Shown: in pieces, positions 41,534 to 50,249 of the stretch
Position numbering within the stretch: position 1 is the stretch's first letter
How the letters are laid out: each line of letters begins with the position of its first letter
Assembly: GCF_003385395.1 (NCBI RefSeq)
Contig: NZ_QNUG01000013.1
Span: 39,548-103,547 of the forward strand
Length of the DNA stretch: 64,000 nt
From: Epilithonimonas hispanica
GTDB taxonomy: Bacteria; Bacteroidota; Bacteroidia; Flavobacteriales; Weeksellaceae
Reading direction: 5' to 3'
The notes under the pieces: model-generated
What the model was told of the DNA's origin: nothing
The model's database searches: none
What the model saw: the letters and a program-made list of their open reading frames with translations, nothing else
Translations under genes and position numbers: made by a program

Positions 41534-42838
41534 TTAATTAGCAGTTAGTGTTTTCCCTTGATAAAAATTCAGTAACTGAGTGTACAAAACTGCCATATAT
41601 TTTGACTGAAGATACGTTTGCTCATTCGTCAAATAAGTGTTTCTGCTTACAGCCAATTCCGTAGTTGTAAAACCTCCGAATTCATATTTTTTACTTGCCA
41701 AATCATAAGCGAGTTTTGCATTGTCTCTTGCCACTTTCGAAGATTTTTGCTGAGCTTGATTAGCAATTGCATTCTGCCAAGCTGTTTCAATGGATGAATA
41801 CAAAGTCTTGCTTGCACTGATTTTATCGAGTTTATTCTGTTCAATATCGATTTGAGCTAATTTCACATTCGTATCATTCTGTTTTTTCGAGAAAATCGGA
41901 ATGTTCAGAGATAAACCAACTGATTTGTTGAAATTATTTTTGATTTGATTTAAATAACTGTAATCCTGAGTGCTCGTAAAGCCTGTACTCAATCCTGCAG
42001 TTGCGGAAAGTGTCGGTTTGTAACCCGCTTTTGTAATTTCAAGTGCTTTTGCAAGAATCTCATTTTGAGAATCATAAATTTTCAAATCCGGAAGATTTTC
42101 GATTGCTTGAGCAAAAACTTGTTGTTTATCAGGAATTGATTCCATTAAATCGGTCAGTTTTATTTTTTCAATTTGAAAATCAACACTTGGGTCGAGTTCC
42201 AATAATTGTTTTAATTTTAAAACCTGTTGATTGTAAAGATTTTCGCTGTTCACAACTGTGTATTGATTCTGCGCATCCTGAGTTTCAACATCCGCCAAAT
42301 CTAATTTTGAAATTGCTCCGTTTTTGTATTTGGTTTGCGTCAGTTTCAGTTCCTGAGCAGAAGAATTGGCAGTGTATTTTGCACTTTCGATTCCTTCATA
42401 ATAATATAAAGCCTGCAAATAAGCATTCAGAACATTCAGAACGATACTATTTTCAGCCTGTTTTTGGTATAATGAAGATTGGTCGAGAATCATTTTGTTC
42501 TGTTCGATTTGAAGATTCAGTTTATTACCCTGATAAATCGTTATATTTCCACTCAACCCAAAACTATTTGACAAGATATTTTGATTCACAAATGAACTCG
42601 TAATCGGGTCGATACTGGAACCATTTGTCAAACCTATAGAAGTTGTACCGTAGATTGTCGGAAGTTTGTTATTCTTCTGCTGTTGATAATTCAAAGAAGC
42701 AGTCGTTTTGTCCAAAACCGTTTTCTTCACGGTAATGTTGTTTTTTACAGCGTAATCAAGACAATCCTCAAGCGTTCATACTTTTTGAGCCGGAGCAAGG
42801 ATTCCGATGAAAAGCGTTATGATGATGTATTTTTGCAT
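41534..42838 (-). pseudogene. TolC-family outer-membrane factor gene with in-frame UGA
   Basis: The frame starts ATG at 42838 with a signal peptide (MQKYIIITLFIGILAPAQKV), then hits TGA (42778-42776, codon 21), and continues in frame as TLEDCLDYAVKNNITVKKTV... for the whole 434-residue TolC family protein. The family has Trp before T-L-E-D-C, so a TGG-to-TGA change explains it. The rest looks intact: two copies of the outer-efflux repeat (about 40-230 and 240-420) with long helices. As first gene of the tolC-macA-ATPase-permease-kinase operon, its loss would leave the pump without its own channel unless another TolC replaces it. Confidence 0.82.
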
Positions 42839-43015
42839 TGTTCGTCTGTTTTACGGGAACAAAGTTGTTGCATATAGAAAATAATATCAAATCTTATCGA
42901 CGAACAGCAGGATTTTATGGAAGAATAGCTTTACTCTATCGTTAATTATTGGTTGCTCTTGCTCGTTTTCAACTAAAATTTCTTTATTTTGTATTTATAA
43001 TTTTTAGCTTTCGCA

Positions 43016-43810
43016 ATGCAAAACTACCTAGATTTACTTCAGCATATTTTAGATAACGGAACCGACAAAACCGACAGAACAGGAACGGGAACACGAAGCG
43101 TTTTTGGCTACCAATTACGTTATGATTTATCGAAAGGATTTCCTTTGGTAACGACAAAAAAGGTTCATTTGAAGTCTATTATTTATGAGTTGCTTTGGTT
43201 CATCAAAGGAGATACTAATATCAAATATCTGACTGATAACGGTATTTCAATTTGGAACGAATGGGCCGATGAAAACGGAGATTTGGGTCCAGTTTACGGC
43301 GCACAATGGAGAAGCTGGAGCGGAGCCGATGGAAAAGTGGTTGACCAATTTTCTGAAGTGATCGAACAAATCAAGAAAAATCCGGATTCCCGAAGATTAA
43401 TTGTTTCCGCTTGGAACGCTTCCGAAATCCCGAATATGGCTTTGGCGCCTTGTCACGCTTTGTTTCAGTTTTATGTTGCGGATGGAAAATTGTCGCTGCA
43501 GTTGTACCAAAGAAGTGCGGATGTTTTTCTGGGTGTTCCTTTCAACATCGCTAGTTATGCGCTTTTATTGATGATGGTTGCACAGGTTACAGGACTTGAA
43601 GTTGGCGATTACGTTCACACTTTCGGGGATGTTCATATTTACAATAATCATTTTGAGCAGGTTCAGAAACAGCTTTCAAGAGAAACAAGACCTTTGCCAA
43701 CGATGAAACTGAATCCAGAAATCAAAGATATTTTTGATTTTGCTTTTGAGGATTTTACTTTAGAAAATTATGACCCGCATCCGGGAATTAAAGCGCCGGT
43801 GGCGATATAA
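43016..43810 (+). CDS. thyA: Thymidylate synthase
   Basis: ThyA methylates dUMP to dTMP with methylenetetrahydrofolate. At 264 residues it has exactly the E. coli length. The nucleophile Cys146 is in [11 protein letters not shown], Arg21 in [12 protein letters not shown] binds phosphate, and [22 protein letters not shown] and the closing [10 protein letters not shown] are all present. No dihydrofolate reductase gene follows, although the two are often neighbours in related genomes. Instead a toxin-antitoxin pair begins 44 nt downstream on the same strand. Confidence 0.98.
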   Translation: MQNYLDLLQHILDNGTDKTDRTGTGTRSVFGYQLRYDLSKGFPLVTTKKVHLKSIIYELLWFIKGDTNIKYLTDNGISIWNEWADENGDLGPVYGAQWRSWSGADGKVVDQFSEVIEQIKKNPDSRRLIVSAWNASEIPNMALAPCHALFQFYVADGKLSLQLYQRSADVFLGVPFNIASYALLLMMVAQVTGLEVGDYVHTFGDVHIYNNHFEQVQKQLSRETRPLPTMKLNPEIKDIFDFAFEDFTLENYDPHPGIKAPVAI

Positions 43811-43854
43811 AATTAAGTGGGAAATTCATTAACTTTGATTAAAATCCTGAAATT

Positions 43855-44097
43855 ATGGAAATTAAAATCAGTTTAGACGAATATGCAGATGTTCCTTTCA
43901 TTAAAAAACTTTTATCTCAGATAAAAGGGGTGAAGAATGTTGAGATTACTGAGGGTGATAAGACTTATTCTTGGGAAGAGATTGAGAATTCTGAATATTT
44001 TGGAAAAGTATTGGAGCAGAGTGAAAATGATTACCAAAATGGAAATTATCAAGAATTGACAGATAATTTATTGAATGAAATATTTGATAAAAAATGA
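43855..44097 (+). CDS. Putative antitoxin of a RelE/ParE-type pair
   Basis: An 80-residue acidic protein. The N-terminal MEIKISLDEYADVPFIKKLLSQIKGVKNVEI looks like the short beta-alpha start of several flavobacterial antitoxins, and the acidic C-terminal half probably wraps the toxin. Its stop codon overlaps the toxin ATG by four bases (ATGA), the usual translational coupling of such pairs. It has no obvious DNA-binding domain, so autoregulation is uncertain. Confidence 0.65.
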   Translation: MEIKISLDEYADVPFIKKLLSQIKGVKNVEITEGDKTYSWEEIENSEYFGKVLEQSENDYQNGNYQELTDNLLNEIFDKK

Positions 44098-44405
44098 AAG
44101 TAGTTCTTTCCTCCACTGCGGAATTTTCATTACAAGAGATTATTTCAATTCTTAAATCCAGATGGACTCAGAAAGAAATTGATACTGTTTTTAATGATAT
44201 TAAAAAATTTAGAACAATTATATCAGATGGAATTATCAAGCATCAATCTTTAGAAAATTATTCTCATATAAAATTTACTATTATTGGTAAAAGGCAGGTG
44301 AAATTATTTTACGAGATTAAAAAAGATTGTGTTGTTATCAAATTATTTTGGCATTGTAAACAAGATCCAGCCAAATTAAAAGAGTTTCTTAGTAAAAATG
44401 AGTGA
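44094..44405 (+). CDS. RelE/ParE-superfamily toxin
   Basis: A 103-residue basic protein with the toxin fold's pattern: an N-terminal strand (MKVVLSSTAEFSLQEI), a two-helix hairpin with W-T-Q-K-E-I-D-T-V-F-N-D-I-K-K-F, then strands HIKFTIIGKRQVKLFYEIKKDCVVIKLFWHCKQDPAKL. The late F-W-x-x-x-Q-D-P is common in flavobacterial ParE/RelE-like toxins. Targets differ (gyrase for ParE, mRNA on ribosomes for RelE) and cannot be told here. Coupled to the preceding antitoxin, and a terminator hairpin overlaps its stop codon. Confidence 0.75.
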   Translation: MKVVLSSTAEFSLQEIISILKSRWTQKEIDTVFNDIKKFRTIISDGIIKHQSLENYSHIKFTIIGKRQVKLFYEIKKDCVVIKLFWHCKQDPAKLKEFLSKNE

Positions 44406-44427
44406 AGCCTAACCTTCACTTTTTTTG
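44401..44427 (+). terminator. Terminator of the toxin gene
   Basis: AGTGAAG/CTTCACT stem followed by seven T. The left arm contains the toxin stop codon. Confidence 0.75.
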
Positions 44428-44492
44428 TAACAATTCTTTAAAATCAAATACTTATAAAACTTTAAAATAACATCGATTATAAATTCGGAAGA

Positions 44493-47003
44493 ATGAAAAA
44501 AATATTCATTGCGGCACTTTTTCTAGGTGCAATTTTTAATTCAAACGTTGCTTTTGCACAGACAGAAACTTCTGGCAGAAACGTTCCTTATAGAGCTACT
44601 CACACCAAAACGACAGAGCTAAAACATACCAAGCTAAAAGTCAATTTCGATTATCAGAAAGAACAAATGAACGGCGAGGAATGGTTGACTGCAAGTCCAT
44701 TTTTCTATGCAACCAATGAACTGGTGCTTGATGCAAAAGGAATGCTGATTCACGAAGTGGCTTTGGATAAAAATGGTTCTAAGTCGCCTCTTAAATTCGA
44801 TTATAAAAATGATGAGCTGAAAATCACACTTGATAAAACTTATCAGAAGAATCAAGATTACACAGTTTACATCAAATATACAGCACGTCCAAATGAAGTA
44901 AAACAGGAAGGAAGCGCTGCAATCAGCGATGCAAAAGGTCTTTATTTCATCAATGCTCAAGGCAAAGATCCGGACAAGCCAACGCAAATCTGGACTCAAG
45001 GAGAAACTGAATCTTCATCGGCTTGGTTTCCAACAATTGATAAATCCAACCAGAAAACAACTCAGGAAATCTATATGACTGTTCCTGACAAATACGTCAC
45101 ACTTTCCAACGGAATCCTGAAAGATTCTCAAAAAGAATCCGGAAACTTGAGAACAGACCATTGGGTAATGGATAAGAGACATTCTACTTATCTTTTCTTT
45201 ATGGGTGTTGGAGAATACGCGATTGTAAAAGACAAATGGCGAAATATTCCTGTTGATTATTACATAGAGAAAGAATATGAGCCTTATGCAAAACAGATTT
45301 ATGGAAACACTCCAGAGATGATTGAGTTTTTCTCTAAGAAGTTAGGCTACGATTATCCTTGGGCAAAATATGCTCAAATCTCGGGAAGAGATTATGTTTC
45401 CGGCGCAATGGAAAATACAACGGCAACGCTTCACGGAAGTGATATTCTTCAAAAACCAGGACAACTTATCGATGAGAATAAATGGGAAGACACCATCGCT
45501 CACGAATTATTCCACCATTGGTTTGGAGATTTAGTAACTGCAGAAAGTTGGAGTAACTTAACCGTTAACGAGTCTTTTGCCAACTACTCAGAATATCTTT
45601 GGAATGAATATAAGTACGGTAAAGATCAGGCAGATTATCATCAGATGGAAGATGTTGGGCATTATATTCACAATCCTGGGGATTTCAAAAAGGATTTGGT
45701 AAGATTCGATTATGCTTCTCGTGAGGATGTTTTCGATTTGGTAACTTATCAAAAAGGTGGCGGAATTCTTCATATGCTGAGAAATTATCTGGGCGATGAT
45801 GCTTTCTTCGCAGGAATCACGGAGTTTCTTAAAACTTATGAATATCAAAATGCAGAAGCTCATCAATTAAGATTAGCTTTTGAAAAAGTATCTGGAAAAG
45901 ATTTGAATTGGTTTTTCAACCAATGGTATTTTGGAAGCGGACATCCAAAGTTGAATTATACTTCAACTTACGAGCCTGTTAAAAAACAAGTAACTGTTGT
46001 TATCAATCAATCTCAGGATCAGCCTTTCGAGTTTCCTTTGGCAATCGATGTTTATGATAATGGGAAACCAAAGCGTTTCAATGTTTGGGTAGATGCAAAA
46101 GCTAAGAACAGTTTCACTTTTGATTCTTCTAAAACACCTGATTTAATCAATATCAACGCAGACGGAATACTGGTTGCAGATGTTACTGATTCTAAAACTC
46201 CTGAGCAAAACTTATTTCAGTTTACAGGTTCGAAAGAATTAAAAAGTAAATATGCTGCTTTGGAAGGCCTTGAAAAAGCCGATGCAAAAAGCCCTGCTGT
46301 TATCAAATTATTAGCAGCTGCAATTAAAGATCCGTACTTCAGAATCAGAGAGAAAGCTTTGGAACAAATCGATCTTTCTAATGCTGATCAAGCAAAGGCT
46401 TTGACTTCAGAAGTTGAAAAATTAGCTTCTAATGATCCAAAAACTTTGGTTCAAGCTGCCGCAATTACAGCTTTAACAAAAACCAAAAATGCTAAATACA
46501 GTTCTATTTACGAAAAAGGACTGACTGCGGTGTCTAATGCTGTAAAAGGCGCTTCATTATCAGGTATTGCGGAATTAGACCCATCAAAAGCGGTGACAGC
46601 AATAGAAAATATTGACCTGAATGGTGCGTCTGATGATTTGATTTCAAAATTACTTCCTCTTATCGTATCCAAAAAAATAGAAAAGCAAATGCCTGCAATT
46701 GGAACAACAGTTGCCTTCTACCCTTTCATCAAATTCCAAGATCCAACTTTGGGCAAATCTGCTGAAGAAGGTTACAACTGGATAATGTCTTCGGATAACC
46801 TGAAAGCGACAGAAAAAGTAACCAAAGTGCTACAACAGGCAAAATCTCAAATGCCTGATAATCCACAAGTAAAAATGATGATTGTGCAAATGTTGAAAGA
46901 CGGACTTGCAAAGAAAATGGAAGTTCTAAAAGCTAACCCAAAAAGTGCAACTATCAATCAACAGATAGATGCTATTAACAAAGCAATTGAAGCGTTTAAA
47001 TAA
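44493..47003 (+). CDS. Exported M1-family aminopeptidase with HEAT-like C-terminus
   Basis: An 836-residue zinc aminopeptidase with signal peptide (to about residue 22, VAFAQ). The exopeptidase motif GAMENTT (about 306-312) and the zinc site HELFHHW...NESFANYSEY (near 335-360; HExxH then Glu 19 residues on) are complete. The C-terminal third (about 590-836) is a helical repeat domain (EGLEKADAKSPAVIKLLAAAI, KALEQIDLSNADQAK), as in the TAF2/cold-active M1 subgroup. It acts in the periplasm on peptides. A second, T9SS-tagged M1 enzyme lies at 57-59 kb. A bidirectional terminator follows. Confidence 0.93.
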   Translation: MKKIFIAALFLGAIFNSNVAFAQTETSGRNVPYRATHTKTTELKHTKLKVNFDYQKEQMNGEEWLTASPFFYATNELVLDAKGMLIHEVALDKNGSKSPLKFDYKNDELKITLDKTYQKNQDYTVYIKYTARPNEVKQEGSAAISDAKGLYFINAQGKDPDKPTQIWTQGETESSSAWFPTIDKSNQKTTQEIYMTVPDKYVTLSNGILKDSQKESGNLRTDHWVMDKRHSTYLFFMGVGEYAIVKDKWRNIPVDYYIEKEYEPYAKQIYGNTPEMIEFFSKKLGYDYPWAKYAQISGRDYVSGAMENTTATLHGSDILQKPGQLIDENKWEDTIAHELFHHWFGDLVTAESWSNLTVNESFANYSEYLWNEYKYGKDQADYHQMEDVGHYIHNPGDFKKDLVRFDYASREDVFDLVTYQKGGGILHMLRNYLGDDAFFAGITEFLKTYEYQNAEAHQLRLAFEKVSGKDLNWFFNQWYFGSGHPKLNYTSTYEPVKKQVTVVINQSQDQPFEFPLAIDVYDNGKPKRFNVWVDAKAKNSFTFDSSKTPDLININADGILVADVTDSKTPEQNLFQFTGSKELKSKYAALEGLEKADAKSPAVIKLLAAAIKDPYFRIREKALEQIDLSNADQAKALTSEVEKLASNDPKTLVQAAAITALTKTKNAKYSSIYEKGLTAVSNAVKGASLSGIAELDPSKAVTAIENIDLNGASDDLISKLLPLIVSKKIEKQMPAIGTTVAFYPFIKFQDPTLGKSAEEGYNWIMSSDNLKATEKVTKVLQQAKSQMPDNPQVKMMIVQMLKDGLAKKMEVLKANPKSATINQQIDAINKAIEAFK

Positions 47004-47041
47004 TTAATTGATAATTGAAATTATTGAAATTTATAACAAAG

Positions 47042-47071
47042 AAGCCATCTCGATTGAGATGGCTTTTGCTT
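47042..47071. terminator. Bidirectional terminator
   Basis: AAGCCATCTC/GAGATGGCTT stem with a GATT loop and A/T-runs, between the convergent aminopeptidase and alkyltransferase-like genes. Confidence 0.85.
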
Positions 47072-47370
47072 TATAATTCTTCCAAAGGGTTCCAAAATAA
47101 CTTTTTAAAATCCTTAATCTTACCATTTTCCTGAACCAAAACATCTTCTTTCTCCAACCTTTCGCGAAAAGACGGAACAGATAATTTTCCCGAACTACTG
47201 ATAACACGATGAGCCGGAACATCCTTTGGACAACCGCCCATTGTATTGCCAACGTGACGGGAATAATTGGGATAACCAACCGCTTTAGCGATAGCACCAT
47301 AAGTAGAAACTCTTCCTTTTGGGATTAGTTTTGTGACTTCATACACTTGCTGTTTGAATAGTTCGTTCAT
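47071..47370 (-). CDS. Alkyltransferase-like protein (MGMT family, no catalytic Cys)
   Basis: A 99-residue protein that consists only of the DNA-binding domain of O6-alkylguanine-DNA alkyltransferases. PKGRVSTYGAIAKAVGYPNYSRHVG is the helix-turn-helix with the Tyr/Arg finger region. The family's P-C-H-R active site is P52-A53-H54-R55, so the acceptor Cys is Ala. This makes it an alkyltransferase-like (ATL) protein. Known ATLs bind O6-alkylguanine, flip the base and hand the lesion to nucleotide excision repair. It is transcribed alone. Confidence 0.88.
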   Translation of the reverse strand: MNELFKQQVYEVTKLIPKGRVSTYGAIAKAVGYPNYSRHVGNTMGGCPKDVPAHRVISSSGKLSVPSFRERLEKEDVLVQENGKIKDFKKLFWNPLEEL

Positions 47371-47411
47371 TTTTTATTTAAAGTTAAAATTAAATAAAGA
47401 AACATTATAAA

Positions 47412-47476
47412 TCTCTCGCTGATTGAGCAAATTTAGCTGATTTTAAATTTGCATAATCTGCAAAATCTGCGAGAGA
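47412..47476. repeat. CTCGCAGATT-type hairpin repeat
   Basis: TCTCTCGCTGATT... (47412-47433) pairs with ...AATCTGCGAGAGA (47455-47476) over 22 nt with about four mismatches. Single arms occur at 26771-26800 and 54241-54270. Confidence 0.55.
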
Positions 47477-47507
47477 ATAAAATAATTTTTAAAATTAATT
47501 TTGTTTA

Positions 47508-47597
47508 CCCCAGCCCTAAAGGGAGCAAAACTAATTTTAAAATCTCATCAAAATCACTCCCTTTAAGGTTGGAGAAATGATTTTGATGAGATTTTAA
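47508..47597. repeat. Interleaved inverted-repeat element (A-B-A'-B'), copy 2
   Basis: A = 47508-47525 (CCCCAGCCCTAAAGGGAG), B = 47537-47556, A' = 47557-47574 (CTCCCTTTAAGGTTGGAG, about three mismatches or wobbles to A), B' = 47578-47597. B and B' are perfectly complementary over 20 bp (TTAAAATCTCATC... / ...GATGAGATTTTAA). Lies directly after the DUF5686 gene and may act as its 3' end. Confidence 0.78.
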
Positions 47598-47602
47598 TTC
47601 TA

Positions 47603-50068
47603 TTAAAATTCTAATAGCTTAAGTTTCAATTGTACTCCAAAGTTATCCTTGAAATTACTTGTTGCATAATAACCGACTCTATAAAACAATCCCAAATTGA
47701 ATCTTGAACTTAGGAAGTTATTATATTCCAATCCAACTTCCTGATACAAATGGTTCAATGGAGAGAAGTTCTCTATCTGATGGTATTCCGGATGTTTCAT
47801 ATCTCCAATCACACCTCGGTAAATAAAATCGAAGCTGGAAGTATTCTTCCCAAAACTCTTGAAATACCAAGGAATACGATGCGTAATGTAATAACCTGCA
47901 AACTTATCATTAAAATACTTTCCAGCCGTCATCGTCGCAAATCCCAGATAACTGGTCAAAGAAAAATTGGACAAAATCCCTGTATTGCTATTTCCATCCA
48001 GACCTCCCATCTCAAACATATGCCAGATTGGTGCTTTGCCTAAATAATATCCACCAAAAGCTCTGGTCTGAGTCATACCCAAAGACGTCCTGAACTGATG
48101 CGTATACAAAACATCAAAACGACTGTAATTGAATTCTCCACCTAGACTTTTATAACCTTGTTCATAATTGAAGAAAACCTCTGGGAAGTTCTGTTCAAAA
48201 GTATATTTGCCCGCAGGTGTCATTATATTTCTATTGTTTGGCGAAAACTTAATTGTCGCTAATGAGCTGAAGTTCTCGAACTTTCTGGACATTCCCATAA
48301 ACTCGTAAGGATAGCCAGCTTCTTCGTTTTGTTTTTTGGCAGAGACATTTAAGGTTAATGAATTACTCAAATCCACTTCATACCCGAACTTGAATCCATC
48401 AAACTTATAGTATTTATCATTCTGGATAGACATCCCATTGTTATTAATCTGCATCTTCGCATTCCAAAGATTCTGACTGAATCTCCCCGAAGCCATCACA
48501 TCTTTAAAATATTCGAAGCGGAAAAACGAGTTTCTTTCCAAAGTCGTTCTCAAATCTACACCAGCTCCATATTTGAAAGCTCGGTCTTTGAAACCGTAAG
48601 CTAAATAAACATCTGGCGAAATATATTTGTTAAACTTCTCATTCAGTTTAAAAGTTGCGCCTGGTCGGAAACCTTCATACTTGTTATATCTCGTTTGCAA
48701 TGGACTAATATCAACCATCCCAACAGTGAATTTAGCTCTTAACAAAGACGTAAGAACACGAACTTTTCTGTCCAAAGTATATTTCTTACCCAAGCTGTCC
48801 ACTTTTATATAAGTCAGTTTTTCTCTAGCCGTCAAACTATCTGTTCTATATTGATTGAGAAGAGAACCATCCGCATTCTTCACGCTCATCGTATAACCAC
48901 TGAACTGTGAAGCTTTGAAATCAACCGGTGTCTGAAAATCAAAATAATCTGACTTCATATAAGCATAATTCCCAAACCTTTTGATTTTATCCAATCGTTC
49001 CTTTTTTTCTTCGGCAGTTTCATTGTCCTTTTTCTCAACAGTAGAGAATTCTGAAACGCCCATTTTTATTTTAAGGTTCTCGGTCTTCAGAAACCATTTG
49101 TTATTAATAGGAATCCAAACAGAAGTTATCGTTCCATCGGTCTTAACCTTACTATTACTTTCAATCTTTTTGATAGCGTAAGTTTCTTTATCGATGTACA
49201 GATAACCGTTGTATTTTCTTCTGTTAACGGGAACTTTGTAATCTACCTGTCGGAAACGAATAACGAAATTATCTCTACCATCTATCTCGATAGAATCTGT
49301 TAAGAAGTACCTGTAAAGACTTCTGTTCTCCGGCAGAATCTCTCTCGGGATTTTGTCTCTGTTGGAACGTAGCGCTAACATTTCGTAAACTGGATTCTTC
49401 AAACCAGAGATTCTGTTATCCAAGATATTGGTTTTCTCACCGTACTTTTTAGAATATAAAAACTGCATCGCACGTTCCCAAAGAAACAGTTTGCTATCTC
49501 TCGCAACGCCCATCATCTGCTCGCCTTCTATAGAATCTTTGATTTCCTTTTCTTTTTTAGGCAACTTACGATTCGCTACTCTAGAAAGTGAATCTTGTCT
49601 CGCGTTGTAGAAATGCGTGTAATCTTGTATGCTGTCTTCGTCCACGTCAAAAGACATTTTCTCATAAGATTTATAAGAATAAGAATCTAGGGAATTAGGC
49701 GAATTATCTTTGAAGCTTTTGAAAACTTTATCAATAATCGCTAAAGCTCGTGGGTCAGATTCGTTGGTCAGAACCACGCCTTGTATCTCGTTAGCTTTGA
49801 TGTTATCTCTATCTAGTTCAATTTCCATTACTTTATCCACCACTACCTCATCTCCTATGTAATTATCTATTTCCACATCTACTTTTGGACATTTGGTTGT
49901 AAAAGTGACAATTCCTTTTTCATTGGTCTTTCCAAGAATTTTCCCATTACAAGATACTGTTGCACCTTTAATTGGTTTTTGATTATCCGATCTGTAGACA
50001 GTTAGTGTACTTTGAGAAAAAAACAGAGATGTGTAGAAGAGAAAAATGAATGTAAAGATTTTGTTCAT
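47603..50068 (-). CDS. DUF5686/carboxypeptidase-regulatory-like outer-membrane protein
   Basis: An 821-residue protein with a signal peptide (to about residue 19). It has an N-terminal carboxypeptidase-regulatory-like beta domain (TLTVYRSDNQKPIKGATVSCNGKILGKTNEKGIVTF, about 21-56, here split in description) and then the DUF5686 region (DPRALAIIDKVFKSFKDNSPNSLDSYSYKSYEKM...). The C-terminal half has many amphipathic strands ending ...GVQLKLKLLEF, a likely outer-membrane beta-barrel. Family members are widespread in Bacteroidota without a proven function. It has a short upstream gap and an interleaved repeat element at its 3' end. Confidence 0.82.
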   Translation of the reverse strand: MNKIFTFIFLFYTSLFFSQSTLTVYRSDNQKPIKGATVSCNGKILGKTNEKGIVTFTTKCPKVDVEIDNYIGDEVVVDKVMEIELDRDNIKANEIQGVVLTNESDPRALAIIDKVFKSFKDNSPNSLDSYSYKSYEKMSFDVDEDSIQDYTHFYNARQDSLSRVANRKLPKKEKEIKDSIEGEQMMGVARDSKLFLWERAMQFLYSKKYGEKTNILDNRISGLKNPVYEMLALRSNRDKIPREILPENRSLYRYFLTDSIEIDGRDNFVIRFRQVDYKVPVNRRKYNGYLYIDKETYAIKKIESNSKVKTDGTITSVWIPINNKWFLKTENLKIKMGVSEFSTVEKKDNETAEEKKERLDKIKRFGNYAYMKSDYFDFQTPVDFKASQFSGYTMSVKNADGSLLNQYRTDSLTAREKLTYIKVDSLGKKYTLDRKVRVLTSLLRAKFTVGMVDISPLQTRYNKYEGFRPGATFKLNEKFNKYISPDVYLAYGFKDRAFKYGAGVDLRTTLERNSFFRFEYFKDVMASGRFSQNLWNAKMQINNNGMSIQNDKYYKFDGFKFGYEVDLSNSLTLNVSAKKQNEEAGYPYEFMGMSRKFENFSSLATIKFSPNNRNIMTPAGKYTFEQNFPEVFFNYEQGYKSLGGEFNYSRFDVLYTHQFRTSLGMTQTRAFGGYYLGKAPIWHMFEMGGLDGNSNTGILSNFSLTSYLGFATMTAGKYFNDKFAGYYITHRIPWYFKSFGKNTSSFDFIYRGVIGDMKHPEYHQIENFSPLNHLYQEVGLEYNNFLSSRFNLGLFYRVGYYATSNFKDNFGVQLKLKLLEF

Positions 50069-50192
50069 AGTTTGGTTTTATTAAGTAGTAAGCTAGTTTT
50101 CCGAAATGTTACTGAATGCCTTATTCTAATTTAAAAATAATTTACACAAATTACCTTATATAATATCGAGCCAAAGTGATTTTCAAGCAATA

Positions 50193-50225
50193 AAAATGCA
50201 TCTCAATCGTAATCAAGATGCTTTT
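50193..50225 (-). terminator. Terminator of the GH5 gene
   Basis: On the minus strand GCATCT pairs with AGATGC, with TTGAT/ATTGA-like inner pairing and a following T-run. Confidence 0.65.
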
Positions 50226-50249
50226 ATAATTAAATGTAATGATATGAAG

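Noticed and set aside
42043..42603. 186-codon plus-strand frame within the tolC pseudogene
   Set aside because: Antisense to a complete TolC-family sequence and without any domain.
35749..42778. Reassigned stop codons (UGA or UAG as Trp)
   Set aside because: Intact genes in the window end normally at TGA and TAG, and Trp is encoded by TGG throughout, so the two stops are mutations or errors.
47031..47300. 89-codon minus-strand frame overlapping the ATL gene
   Set aside because: Alternative frame of the alkyltransferase-like gene that also spans the terminator.
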